In this document: positions 36,735-46,700 of the stretch, piece after piece
How positions within the stretch are numbered: the first letter of the stretch is position 1
How the letters are laid out: each line of letters starts with the position of its first letter
From: Siphonodentalium dalli
Lineage: Eukaryota; Mollusca; Scaphopoda; Gadilida; Siphonodentaliidae
Length of the DNA stretch: 64,000 nucleotides
NCBI GenBank assembly: GCA_032622095.1
Contig: CP136061.1
Span: 124,322,754-124,386,753 of the forward strand
Direction of reading: 5' to 3'
Notes under the pieces: model-generated
Seen by the model: the letters and a program-made list of their open reading frames with translations, nothing else
Databases searched by the model: none
What the model was told of the DNA's origin: nothing
Made by a program: the position numbers and the translations under genes

Positions 36735-38039
36735 CTAATAGTCAGTAAGCACTTCTCTCAAAGCTGTGATCTCTATTTCACTGTCAAATCCAGCATACAC
36801 CAAAACGTTGACGGCTGTAGTGAGAGCTGTCAAGAACTGAAGCTCCAAACGCAGGTTCCCTGTCTTTATAGGATGTAGATGTCCCTCGTCGCTTCCTTGG
36901 TCCGGTGTCAAGTCGAAACCCCACAAACAATAACCATTCATATATTCTTTTAAATTAATGTCAATTGATTTGTTAACACCAAACATTCCTAAAGATTGAT
37001 ACAAAGATAAATATGATCTGAGACATTGTTTTGTTGCGAAGTTTGGTTCAAATGGACGGTTATGTATTGTATGACCGTCTTGACTAACTTCCAATTTATT
37101 CAAACTGAAATGTTTGAAGTGGAATGGATTGGTACCCAAATCTCCATTCATATCTTTATTTTCGACCAACGCAATAAAAAGTCTCTTTGGTAATTGTCCT
37201 TGAAATAAGTGGTCTTCAATTTTTGATCTAAGTCCAGTACTAATTGTGAAAGTTTTTATTTCTACTCGTCTGATAGGTATTTTCATTTTTGACTGGACAA
37301 TTTCTTGATTTAATTTATTTGAGACCGCTGGAAAGAGACTAACTGTTCTGACATGGAACACTGCTGATTCGAAAACAATTTGTCCATCCTCGGCGCCAAT
37401 GAGGCAAAATTTTGATGGTGATCTGTTTAATCTGATACGAATTTCAATTCCATTTGGTAAATATTTTTCTTGAAGAAACAGATCAGTGTGTAAGCGTCCA
37501 CATAGTTCAACAAATTTACTACCACCGATCAAACTTTCTCTAGAAGTTAATCCAGCATTGCCACCACCTTTGGTATTCTCTTCAAATTGTTCTGCTGTAT
37601 CGCCATACCACATTTCTAAATTTGCTAATTGATTATCTTTATATTCTGGAGAGTATCCCAACAGATTTTCGAAATATGCTCGGTATGGGTAAGTGTCAGA
37701 ATTCGAAGTTATCAATTTGTTGTTCAAGTAAACATCGATACTGCTGAACATGCTATGAAAGAAATTGTTAACATGTGCTAATTCCGTACCAGCTACCAAA
37801 TTAGTTCCATCTTTTTTTGTAATTTTGAATTTCACATAAAGATAAGATTGATTAATATCTGTCCACTTTTCGGTTTGAGATGGTATGACAAACTCTATCG
37901 GAGCAGAATTATTCAGCGGTGCAATCGGATGATTTTCGATCCACTGCGATTCTGACATTGTAGCCACCGTTGGTGGAACATGTGTTATATCAAATTCCGA
38001 TTTATTGCATTCCCATGATCCATTTACCATTTGTGCCAT
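36735..38039 (-). CDS. MCP: Major capsid protein (hexon-like, double jelly roll)
   Basis: 434 residues, complete. It belongs to the Polinton/adintovirus capsid family, often annotated in invertebrate genomes as F54H12.2-like. Recognisable segments are APIEFVIPSQTEKWTDINQS (start of the first jelly roll), NNFFHSMFSSIDVYLNNKLI, YPYRAYFENLLGYS and near the end YAGFDSEIEIT. It would form the trimeric hexon-like capsomer of an icosahedral particle. It lies 2 bp downstream of the basic virion protein gene and 1 bp upstream of the next gene, so the late block is tightly packed. No stop or frameshift, unlike the polymerase of the same element. Confidence 0.93.
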   Translation of the reverse strand: MAQMVNGSWECNKSEFDITHVPPTVATMSESQWIENHPIAPLNNSAPIEFVIPSQTEKWTDINQSYLYVKFKITKKDGTNLVAGTELAHVNNFFHSMFSSIDVYLNNKLITSNSDTYPYRAYFENLLGYSPEYKDNQLANLEMWYGDTAEQFEENTKGGGNAGLTSRESLIGGSKFVELCGRLHTDLFLQEKYLPNGIEIRIRLNRSPSKFCLIGAEDGQIVFESAVFHVRTVSLFPAVSNKLNQEIVQSKMKIPIRRVEIKTFTISTGLRSKIEDHLFQGQLPKRLFIALVENKDMNGDLGTNPFHFKHFSLNKLEVSQDGHTIHNRPFEPNFATKQCLRSYLSLYQSLGMFGVNKSIDINLKEYMNGYCLWGFDLTPDQGSDEGHLHPIKTGNLRLELQFLTALTTAVNVLVYAGFDSEIEITALREVLTDY

Positions 38040-38041
38040 GA

Positions 38042-38416
38042 TTAATCAAAAATATCAAGAGCTCGACTGCTAGGATGTTTTTTCGACTGACTTTTTCGGC
38101 GTTTGACAGCTGAATGATTCATTTTTGAATTCGCTACTCTTTTTCTAGGTTTTTGTCTCGAGTTCAAAATTTGATTTTTAGCTTGTGTGCCAAAAGATTT
38201 TAAAGCTTTTTTACCTTCAGACATCAACGCTTCTTTCGGACTTTTACCTTGATTAATAATTTCATCTGCAACACCAAAAGTGTGTTTTTTCGCAAGTTGT
38301 AAAGCTGTCCGACCAATCGGTTTTAGAAATGGTACAGCAGATCTCATAACTGATTTGAAAATTGAACCAATACCGTTACCATATTGCCGTGGTACACCTC
38401 TATACACGGGGAACAT
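38042..38416 (-). CDS. Basic virion protein with amphipathic amino end
   Basis: 124 residues. The amino half has a Gly-rich lead (GNGIGSIFKS) and the hydrophobic/basic SVMRSAVPFLKPIGR segment. The carboxy half is Lys/Arg-rich (SRQKPRKRVANSK, VKRRKSQSKKH). Proteins of this shape between penton and hexon genes of Polintons and adintoviruses are considered minor core or membrane-active virion components, comparable with adenovirus pX/pVI. The assignment is by position and composition only. 5 bp separates it from the penton gene. Confidence 0.65.
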   Translation of the reverse strand: MFPVYRGVPRQYGNGIGSIFKSVMRSAVPFLKPIGRTALQLAKKHTFGVADEIINQGKSPKEALMSEGKKALKSFGTQAKNQILNSRQKPRKRVANSKMNHSAVKRRKSQSKKHPSSRALDIFD

Positions 38417-38421
38417 TGTTT

Positions 38422-39273
38422 TTAGAACTCCTCTCGTTTTCTGAAATGCAGCTTCGCCAAAGACTTACCACCAATAAACTGAATTGATTTTCCTGTGTCG
38501 CCACTTATATTTACACTAATTTTGTCAAAGTATGACTTTGAAACTGGAACATAATGTAAATTTAAAACTTCATGTTTTACATGTAATCCGTCGATATCTC
38601 TTTTAATTCTGAAAGAAACAACTCGTAAAATTTGTACTTCAACATTTCCAACAATTGTGAAATCGGCAATATCAGAATAAACAAACATTTGATTATGACC
38701 AACAAACAAATCTACACCAAACGGAAATCTATTATTTGAATAAAAATCTTCAGAAGCGTTTTCAGTTTTGTAACCCAACTTGTGCAAAAGACATTGTGGT
38801 AATTCAATTCCTAGTTTTGGGATACTTACACTCTTGCGAATAATATTCACACGTTTTGTAACTTTTGAGTACTTGATGTGAAATCCGTATTCGTTTTGCA
38901 TTGCTTCTCCAAGTGTTTCATCAATTACATCTTGCATTGTATCAAGTAAATCTGCCGCAGAGGTATACGAACCTTCTCGTATCTGTATTTCAATTGCACG
39001 AACGCCATCAGGTCTCGTAAATATCTTTTCTTCAAAACGATTTTGAAGAACAGACAGTATTATTGCATCAGTTGTAATCAAATTGAATTTACACGAATCC
39101 CCTGTAACATTGTATGTTTCTGAAGGTGTTATCAGTTCGACTAATGCAACTTCCCATTTTTCTTTATCAATTTGAATTGGTTTTGGTAATTGTACAGTAA
39201 AACAACATTGAGAATTGTTTGGATACATTACCATTGAACTGTCGCTCGGAATTGTAATGTAGAAAGAATTCAT
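38422..39273 (-). CDS. Minor capsid protein (penton, single jelly roll)
   Basis: 283 residues, complete. The amino end MNSFYITIPSDSS plus YPNNSQCCFTVQLPKPIQ and WEVALVELITPSETYNV is the usual start of Polinton pentons, which cap the fivefold vertices. Its ATG overlaps the stop of the upstream membrane-protein gene by 4 bp, suggesting coupled expression from one transcript. The carboxy end KSIQFIGGKSLAKLHFRKR is typical, with a basic tip. Confidence 0.88.
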   Translation of the reverse strand: MNSFYITIPSDSSMVMYPNNSQCCFTVQLPKPIQIDKEKWEVALVELITPSETYNVTGDSCKFNLITTDAIILSVLQNRFEEKIFTRPDGVRAIEIQIREGSYTSAADLLDTMQDVIDETLGEAMQNEYGFHIKYSKVTKRVNIIRKSVSIPKLGIELPQCLLHKLGYKTENASEDFYSNNRFPFGVDLFVGHNQMFVYSDIADFTIVGNVEVQILRVVSFRIKRDIDGLHVKHEVLNLHYVPVSKSYFDKISVNISGDTGKSIQFIGGKSLAKLHFRKREEF

Positions 39274-39533
39274 ACTTTCAAAATTTCTGCCGACTGATTT
39301 TTCAAATATTTCAAACGCGGTGTTGGTAAAATGTATCCCAAAGAACTACTGAGTAAAATTAACCACAGTTCGTTATTTTCACTTTGTAAACTTAAATGAA
39401 CAATTGCTGTAGCGATTATACCAACAATTATAATAATTTGTGTAAAATATGTTACTTGATTTTTTGCAATTTTTTCTCCACAGATTTGAAATTGTGATGG
39501 AGCATCCAGACCAACTGAACCATTTTGAGACAT
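39270..39533 (-). CDS. Small conserved two-helix membrane protein
   Basis: 87 residues from ATG 39533; an upstream non-ATG extension would overlap the integrase and is unlikely. PSQFQICGEKIAKNQ is followed by two hydrophobic helices (TYFTQIIIIVGIIATAIVHL and LWLILLSSSLGYIL) and a short basic tail. A similar cysteine-lysine lead plus SLLSS-LGYILP-P segment is, from memory, common in animal adintovirus-like elements, always next to the penton gene. Probably inserts in a membrane during assembly or entry; the role is not known. Confidence 0.7.
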   Translation of the reverse strand: MSQNGSVGLDAPSQFQICGEKIAKNQVTYFTQIIIIVGIIATAIVHLSLQSENNELWLILLSSSLGYILPTPRLKYLKNQSAEILKV

Positions 39534-39543
39534 GTTAAAAGTT

Positions 39544-40638
39544 TTATACCAAATTTGTGGCAGGAATCCAACTGTCAAATTTTTTAGGATAACCAGCCCA
39601 ATGAACTTTAATTTCTCTAACTGATTTACCAGCAACTTTTCTTGAACGTTTACCAACAACTGATTCAATTTCGTAAACTTTATTATCTTTTATATGTTGA
39701 ATTTCTTTACCATAAAATGATCCTGCGATGTTTTCACCATCTAAATCTACTAATTTGTAAGTTAATGGTGTACTTTTACAAACTCTACTAATTTTGAAAA
39801 TTTCTTTTGTCCAATTTGGAAGATATCCTTTATCAAAAGTTCTCTTTGTTTTATTTATTCTAACAAAATCTCCAACTTTAAAGATCTTATCTTTTTTCGT
39901 TTTTAACTTTCCATAAAGATTTCTGGAAACTTCAATTTCATTTTCTCGAGTTACTAAAACTGGTGCCATCTTAATACTTCTATGAAAACTTTTGTTGTAA
40001 GAATTCACAAAATCGTGCAAAACATCATTGTATTTCAAAGTTTGATTATGTGTAAAATATTTCCACATCTTTGTTTTCAATGTCCGTTGAAAACGTTCAA
40101 CTATACTTGCTTTTGTCTCTGGATTCTCTGTTGTGAAAAAATGAATTTTCTTAGATTTCAAAAATTGTAAAAATAATTTATTTTTGAATTCTGAACCTTT
40201 GTCAGATTGAAATGAAACTGGTTTTCGTTTTGATGATTTGAGAATTTTCTGAAATGTTTTAACTAAAGTTTTACCAGTTTTGTCTTCAATTTTTTCAACC
40301 CATGAAAATTTTGAGAACACATCAATAACACAAAGTAAATATCTGTAATTGTCATTGTGTTTTTGCAAAGTTTGCAAATCTGCCAAATCAGCTTGCCACT
40401 GAATATCAATTCCTGCAACAATAGTTTTACGTCTGCGAAATTTCCGAACAATTGGTTTGTGCAAAGTGTATGTTTTTTGCCATTGTAACCATTTTTTAAC
40501 ATCTGAAAGTTTAATTTTGTTATTTGTTTCTTTCGCATTTTTAAAAAGTTGATTTGCTCCACTGAAACCACCAACTTCTTTTGGATTGTAGTAAATTTCA
40601 GTTAGAAGTTTGTCAAATTTTATGTAAGTGGGGACCAT
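39544..40638 (-). CDS. Retroviral-type integrase (rve) with carboxy-terminal chromodomain
   Basis: 364 residues, open. Inserts the element DNA into host chromosomes. The catalytic triad is visible as D84 or D87 (QADLADLQ), D146 (QSDKGSEF) and E181 (ASIVERFQRTLK). The D146-E181 spacing gives the D,D35E pattern. After an SH3-like segment (FKVGDFVRINK) the last ~50 residues, with IKVHWAGYPKKFDSWIP, form a chromodomain, which can guide insertion to marked chromatin. The 5' end overlaps the upstream gene by 19 bp. All catalytic residues are intact. Confidence 0.95.
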   Translation of the reverse strand: MVPTYIKFDKLLTEIYYNPKEVGGFSGANQLFKNAKETNNKIKLSDVKKWLQWQKTYTLHKPIVRKFRRRKTIVAGIDIQWQADLADLQTLQKHNDNYRYLLCVIDVFSKFSWVEKIEDKTGKTLVKTFQKILKSSKRKPVSFQSDKGSEFKNKLFLQFLKSKKIHFFTTENPETKASIVERFQRTLKTKMWKYFTHNQTLKYNDVLHDFVNSYNKSFHRSIKMAPVLVTRENEIEVSRNLYGKLKTKKDKIFKVGDFVRINKTKRTFDKGYLPNWTKEIFKISRVCKSTPLTYKLVDLDGENIAGSFYGKEIQHIKDNKVYEIESVVGKRSRKVAGKSVREIKVHWAGYPKKFDSWIPATNLV

Positions 40639-41342
40639 CCTTTCAAAATAGATTTTCTGGTTTTAGGAAAACTTTGAGGTGTGAAAATATCAACTGAACG
40701 TTTTCTTGACTTGCCACTGCTAGGAGTTGCATGAGGTGTATGAAACTCATCACCAGTATGACCTTCTTTTAAATGTCTTTGTATCCACAACCATCGATTC
40801 CTGTTACCTACATAATCTTGTGGTACATTAAGTTCCCACAATCCACGTAGGAATGTTTCATAACCAACTGGGTCAAAACCTTTTCGGTGACGAACAACAT
40901 CGTTTATCAAATCAATTATATTTGATCCAGTAACTGTTTCTGTTCCATAAATTAATTGTCCACGATCATCCCATCTAAGTTTAGGATTAGTTGACAACAA
41001 TGTTAAAATTTGTTGTGCTTTACCACGAAGTTTAGATGGCACACTTTCCAATATATGTTCACTCATTTTCCCAAAGTTTTCAGATAACTTTTGTTCAGGT
41101 AAACTGAATTTTGAATTTAAAGATTTTTATGAAGTTTTCAATTTGTACAAATTTTCTCCAAATAACTGTGACTTTTCTGATTCAGAAATATTTTTATCAT
41201 AAACTGATTTCAATTCTTTGTAAGAATCTGAAACATTTGAAATTGCAGGATCCGGAGGTAATTGAGGTTTATTCATTTCTGACATTTTCCATTGTTTGAA
41301 ATCTTCCAACATTCTGAATGGTACAATAACCATTTTCTTCAT
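40620..41342 (-). pseudogene. Conserved Polinton protein interrupted by TAA (or two adjacent genes)
   Basis: Two open pieces lie in one frame. 41127-41342 encodes 71 residues beginning MKKMVIVPFRMLEDFKQW. After TAA at 41127-41129, twenty further codons lead into the second piece with ATG 41066, 148 residues with WDDRGQLIYGTETVTGSNIIDLINDVV and RKGFDPVGYETFLRGLWELNVP. From memory, related Polinton and invertebrate hypothetical proteins carry both parts in one chain, so I favour a premature stop. The second piece has its own ATG and could be made alone. Function unknown; the tail is basic. Confidence 0.6.
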
Positions 41343-41355
41343 ATTTATTTGAGAT

Positions 41356-41658
41356 TTAGTTTTTCAAAATATTGTTAACAACTGCACCTAATGTTTTGCT
41401 AATCAATGGAGTAAGAAATAATAATGGTAAAAAGCCACCTTTTTGATTCAAAATTTTCTTCTTTTGTTGCAAAGGTTTGTTCTTGTCTGCAAGATATCTG
41501 ATATGTTTACGCTTCGAATGTAACTTACGGTTCTGAGCTTCATTCAGTTTTACATTACCTTTTAAAAGATTTTGACAACATTCTGAAATACAATCCATCA
41601 CTTGTTTCGGAGCATCGTTGATCATTTTCTTTTTATATGCAGATGGAACTTTACTCAT
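41356..41658 (-). CDS. Basic protein with QKGG-hydrophobic tail
   Basis: 100 residues from ATG 41658 (MSKVPSAYKKKM). A helical part with CISECCQNLLKGNVKLNEAQ is followed by a Lys/Arg/His-rich stretch (RKLHSKRKHIRYLADKNK). It ends with QKGGFLPLLFLTPLISKT, a hydrophobic tail. The same basic + Q[KR]GG + hydrophobic design recurs in the next gene. In adenovirus-like elements such small basic/hydrophobic proteins are thought to be virion components. I cannot name it. Confidence 0.6.
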   Translation of the reverse strand: MSKVPSAYKKKMINDAPKQVMDCISECCQNLLKGNVKLNEAQNRKLHSKRKHIRYLADKNKPLQQKKKILNQKGGFLPLLFLTPLISKTLGAVVNNILKN

Positions 41659-41779
41659 TGCAACAATCAACTCACCATATTTTTTTTATCAGCGGTGCTT
41701 TCCTGCTCTTAGTTTTTGAAGGCATCTTCACAGTCTAAGTAGTTGTCTCAAAATGAGCAGAAAAATTATGTTTCATCTT

Positions 41780-42337
41780 TTATCTTTTCTGATTGAACCA
41801 TTCTAAAGCTTCGAATGCAGATTTCGATGCATCAGACAACGGCATAAATTTAGAAAATTCAAGATCAATAACTGTTTTTTTTTGTAATGGTTGATGTTGA
41901 GGCTTCTGCTGAGAAGGTATAGGTGTAAATTTAGAATGTTGATTTTGTTGAGTTTGCATCGGTGTAAACTTTGAATGATTTAGAGAAAGCTTTGTTTTAC
42001 GTTTAGATTCTTTTTGACTACCCCTTTGTTGTGTTTGCATCAGTTTAATCTTTGAATGTTTTGGAGAAACCTTTGATTTACTTTTAGATTGTCTACCAGT
42101 TTGTTCAAATGAATTTTTCAAAAGACTTCTAATTAAAACTCCTCCAAGGAACCCACTACCACCTCGTTGTAAAATTAATTTGCGTTTTGTTTCCATATCA
42201 GTTGATCGATCAGAGATTTTTTTAAGAACATTTTTATTTCTCTGAAAAAACTTTTTTGTCTGTGATGGTAATTTCCAATCATTTTCAAGAAATAATTCAG
42301 CTGCAAAAGTGAAGAAATTTATAATTTGTGAGTTCAT
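41780..42337 (-). CDS. Basic QRGG protein with HSKFTPMQTQQ repeats
   Basis: 185 residues from ATG 42337. An amino helical segment and basic run lead to RKLILQRGGSGFLGGVLIRS, similar to the tail of the neighbouring 41356 gene. After it comes a low-complexity region with three to four repeats around HSKFTPMQTQQ/HSKIKLMQTQQ, then a short acidic end (LSDASKSAFEALEWF). Possibly a paralogue of the neighbour with an added repeat tail. Virion component is an inference from position beside the packaging ATPase. Confidence 0.55.
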   Translation of the reverse strand: MNSQIINFFTFAAELFLENDWKLPSQTKKFFQRNKNVLKKISDRSTDMETKRKLILQRGGSGFLGGVLIRSLLKNSFEQTGRQSKSKSKVSPKHSKIKLMQTQQRGSQKESKRKTKLSLNHSKFTPMQTQQNQHSKFTPIPSQQKPQHQPLQKKTVIDLEFSKFMPLSDASKSAFEALEWFNQKR

Positions 42338-42399
42338 CACGACTAAACATCTCGGTGGACGACATGGTTCTAAAATGAGAAAAGTAACAACAACTGAAT

Positions 42400-43050
42400 T
42401 TATACTTTTGAATAAATGACAGGACCTCGGTCATTAGCTGTCAACCATTTATGGAAAATATCAGTTCTAATTCGCACATAATTTTCTGTTCTAGGATGAA
42501 AATCTACTAAAATATATCCATGATTTATTGAAGTTGCATCTTCGTATGCTTGTTTCAAATGATTGATTTGCATTTGATGAGCCAAAACTTTTATTTGATT
42601 TTTATCTCGAACGCTTTGAAATAAAACCATGTAGTGTGCATTCAAACTTATAGTTCTGCTACTTTTTGATTTTTGGAACATGTTTTGAGTAATGTAAATT
42701 ATTGAAGCATTTCGATGGTGACCTTTTCTAGTAAACCAAAGCATTATTTTGTCTTCATCTTGTTCCCCCATCATGTCATCGAAAACAACAAGATGAGGAA
42801 ATGATTTATCTGATACAATTTCCTCATCATCGTCTGGAATACCATCGATAAACTCAACGTTATCAATTTCTTTTATACGATTGTATGTGTCTTGCCATTC
42901 TTTGTAACACCAAACTATTTTCTTTGGTGGTGTTTGGAATAAATCGTGTTTAAATTCAATAACTTTTTTAACAAATTCTGTTTTACCTGATCCACTAGGT
43001 CCGCTGATAAAGAAATTACACGGATGTTGGAAAAGTAAAGATTCTTCCAT
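42400..43050 (-). CDS. FtsK/HerA-type DNA-packaging ATPase
   Basis: 216 residues, complete. Walker A is GPSGSGKT at residues 17-24 and Walker B is HLVVFDD at ~86-92, followed by the conserved NASIIYITQNMF sensor-like segment. Such ATPases translocate the genome into the capsid and are a hallmark of Polintons and related double-jelly-roll viruses. A gap of ~60 bp precedes the next gene. No disruption. Confidence 0.92.
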   Translation of the reverse strand: MEESLLFQHPCNFFISGPSGSGKTEFVKKVIEFKHDLFQTPPKKIVWCYKEWQDTYNRIKEIDNVEFIDGIPDDDEEIVSDKSFPHLVVFDDMMGEQDEDKIMLWFTRKGHHRNASIIYITQNMFQKSKSSRTISLNAHYMVLFQSVRDKNQIKVLAHQMQINHLKQAYEDATSINHGYILVDFHPRTENYVRIRTDIFHKWLTANDRGPVIYSKV

Positions 43051-43083
43051 GTTGTCACTTTGATGTCTAATCAGAGAGTGAAC

Positions 43084-43725
43084 TTAACGACGTGTGAATT
43101 TAGTTTTTAAACAGAAATCTCCATAGCTGTAAATATTTCCAAACATTTCAATAATCCAAGTATTATAGTCTTCTATTCTTCTGTTTGTTCTGTAAACAAA
43201 AAAATCATTTCCTATAATGTTTTTAATTTTTGCATATGTTGACATTTTTTTTGGTAACAAATACCCATAGATCCTAGGAACTGATTTAAAGGTTCCCCTA
43301 GCAAGAGGATAATTATCTTCATACTTTGTATAATGAATATAGTCATGTTCATCAAAAGTTTCTAAATCTAAATGGTGTTCATCACCACCAAATATCCAAA
43401 AATCAGATATTCTTTCAATGAGAAAAAATGTTTTGAATTTAATAAATGATTTAATATATTTTTGAGAGAAATGAGAAAATATACTTGTCTCAAGATAGTC
43501 CAATCTCTGTAAACATTCGTCGACATCACAGCATCGTAGAATTGCTTCCTTTTCTCTTTCAAACCAGACTTCTTGTAATTCCTTCTTTATCTCTGGAATA
43601 AGTGTTGACTGTGCCACCAAATATCCATAAATCTTCTCAGCAATTTCTGGAGGTACTACTCCTGTCAACATCTTGACATGAAATGACTCAACATCTCCAT
43701 CCGTATGGATATGTGTGAATACCAT
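43084..43725 (-). CDS. Unknown protein between polymerase and ATPase
   Basis: Up to 213 residues from ATG 43725, overlapping the polymerase end by 38 bp; a later ATG at 43671 avoids the overlap. I do not recognise the family. From the later ATG it begins MLTGVVPPEIAEKIYGYL, which looks like the Pro-x-Glu-Ile-x-Lys-Ile start of an F-box or ankyrin-coupled degron adaptor, though only ~20 residues fit. The rest has aromatic-rich segments (SDFWIFGGDEHHLDL, EDYNTWIIEMFGNIY) and a basic end. Open throughout. Confidence 0.5.
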   Translation of the reverse strand: MVFTHIHTDGDVESFHVKMLTGVVPPEIAEKIYGYLVAQSTLIPEIKKELQEVWFEREKEAILRCCDVDECLQRLDYLETSIFSHFSQKYIKSFIKFKTFFLIERISDFWIFGGDEHHLDLETFDEHDYIHYTKYEDNYPLARGTFKSVPRIYGYLLPKKMSTYAKIKNIIGNDFFVYRTNRRIEDYNTWIIEMFGNIYSYGDFCLKTKFTRR

Positions 43726-46700
43726 TGACGAGTTTTCGTTTTGTGTACACCGATCTGAAAGTTTTGGTTTGACACTCACTAATCAGTTGATGGTTCTTTT
43801 GTCTTTTAATTCTGGAAGGATACTCAACAACAGTTTTGAAATTTTCACGATCATTAACACATTGTACCATTGTTTCAAAATTAACTTTTTGACTTGCGCT
43901 GTAATCAAGAGTGATACCTTTTACCTTACATTTGGTGTATCTTCTCCCATCTTTGATGTATTCATATCCGTAGTTCTTTGGCCCAAGTCCAACAAATTTG
44001 ACAATCTTTGCATCTGGATGTTCGTCGCTCCATTTCCCCAATCTTCCTTCGATAGTTTTGATGTTCTTCTTTGATGGATCACTGACATACATACAGCTGT
44101 CTGTATCAAAATACAGCACTCTATCTCCAAGTTTTTTTTAAACTTTATACAATTGTAATCTTGCATACGCTGTAACAAAAGAAGCAACAACAACATTTGC
44201 TGAATGATGAGGTTCAATATTATCTAAAATATCAACATAATTTACTAGAATGAATTTGTCACCATCAAGAAGTGTAACATTTTGAACAATTATATTGTTA
44301 CTAGTAAGCAATTCAAAATAACGTGATGGCTTATCCACATACTCTGTTTTTGACATAAGATTTCTTTGTGCATTCTTACCCCATATACAATTAATCATAA
44401 TTTTATATATTTGGCGTTTTCCTGGATTCTTCTCGATGTTCTCCAATTTTATACACTCAGCTGCATAATAATCCTGTACAAACTTTTGCTTCTGTTCTTC
44501 TGTCTCAACACCAAATGGATAACCACTACATTCCTGTTTGATCTTTAGATGTTTGTCGATATAGGATTTGTATATTTCACCTGTCCAATCTGTCCAATGC
44601 CAAATTGGGTACACATCAAGTATTTTGTAGCCAACATCCATTGCTTTGAATAATTCTGGCGTGGTCCACACTCCGGTTATAGCTCGATCTTCTTCTGAAT
44701 GGTTACATGTCTCGTTCTCATTGATGGCGCAAGTGTTGCACAAAGTAAAAACCATTTTGTTGTTACAATGAATCGGTAGAACTGGAATATACAATTTCGA
44801 TGGTGGTAAAATTGTACATTTAACAAGCCCCGCATAGTCTCTAATGTGTTCTTGATCGATCTGCTCTTGGCTCAAAATTTCTGGATGTCCGACAGGGTAG
44901 AATTTATATTTGTTGCAATATGGATACAACGAACACACATCGATGAACTTGATTTCTTTTGTGGAATCTTGATCAATTTCCTCGTACAATTTGATGGCAT
45001 TTGTACGTCCACCAAACAATGCTTCTCTTGGCAAAATGGGGTCTCGATGTTTGTAGAAAGATTCCATTTGTTGTTTGAATTTCACATCCGATTTCATTCT
45101 TTCGTCGATCTGATGCCCCCAAAGTGATTCAACTCTGTAACCAAGACTTTCCAGTTCATCTTTCTTCTGTTGAGTTCTTGTATATAATTCTTCCATGGTG
45201 AGCATCGTATAGGGATTCTTGTATTGTCTGTTGTTGTAACATTTTGGACATCCATGAAACAGACATCCATTCATCTCAAAAACTGTTCTTGTGGCTTCCT
45301 CATATCCATCGACGTAGTGTCCACCAATCTTGATTTCTCCTCCATTCAAAGCATGCTTAATTGTTATCATACGTGACAATGATAGATGTTGAAGCCAACG
45401 TATCGCTTTCATGGAATAGTTTTTAGCACATGGGTATCCACCATCTGGAATGATTCCAATTGTTTTCTCTGGCATTGAATTCTTCCTCCATGCCAAATTG
45501 CAAACTTGCGCCAATGTTATTGACTCAATGGACGGGTCAATCTGTTCTGTTTCCAATATGTATTTCCTGAAATTTCCACATCCACGGCGAAGAATATCCA
45601 CGTCTGATTTGCAGTACTTCTCCATCTCTTCTTGGAAGTTGAATATCACGTAATTTTCTATTTTCTCATTGTACCATTCAAAGAATTTCTCTCGATTTTC
45701 CACGCTCATCATGTCTGGTTTGTAGTAATCAGAAGCCAAGTAAGGTCCAATGTAATTTTGAAACTTTGGTGAATTCGCCCAATGTGGAAAGTGTCCTTTC
45801 GTCATCTCATTCAGCTGAAAAGTTTGTGGAAACTTTGAAAGCGGCATCATCAGAAAACTCAGAGAATCAATAACTTTCACGCTGTTGCATTTTAAACTGA
45901 GAATTTTGTTTCCATTCATGATCAGTTCTGGTTTATGAATTCCACTTTGTATGAGTGCTTGAAGTAGAAACTGTGCATCGTATCCCTGAGCATTATGTGC
46001 TATTGCAACACATCCTTTGTGATCTTGGTGGAATAACCAGTTTGTGAAGTCTGTTAAAACGTTGTCACCCTTGAATACAAATTCTCTGGAATCCGGTCCG
46101 CATGTTTCACATTTTTCTTCGATTGGTTTGCACATGCAATCTCCACAAGCGGTATGTGCAACACAGAAGTTTGGAATATGAACACCTGTGTCTTGTCTGC
46201 ATTCAAAGTCAAAAAATACATATGGAATCTTTGCAGGTTTCTTTTCCGGTGATTCATATTTTGGAATGTAGCACCTGTGATCTGCTTCAACGATTTCTTT
46301 GCAATGTTTGCATTTCTTCAACCCCGCACATATATGTCTGGTTAATTTATTGGTGAGAATTTCTTCATCACAATTGTTGCATAGTTGAACCAAATCACAT
46401 ATTTTTCTTTTCTGTTTTCCTTCCGTCTTCAAATGGTTGTCGAAACAAGATTTACTTCTGAATGATCGTCGACACGTTCTACACTTCACCCAATTTGTGA
46501 AATTACACTGTGTCAATGACCAGCATGCACAAACAAATCTGCATCGATGATCGCCACGACTTTTGAATCCAATGTCGCAGAATTCGCAGTAGTAGCCGGT
46601 GCCTAGAAATCCTTTGATTGATGTTATAGTGTCGAAGTGATTGTTGCTGTAGTAGATGTGTACACATTTGCTCTCCGAACACATTTCTGCAGGTTCAAAT

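Noticed and set aside
39534-39668. Amino-terminal extension of the small membrane protein
   Set aside because: It begins with a non-ATG codon and lies within the integrase frame; the internal ATG at 39533 directly follows the integrase end.
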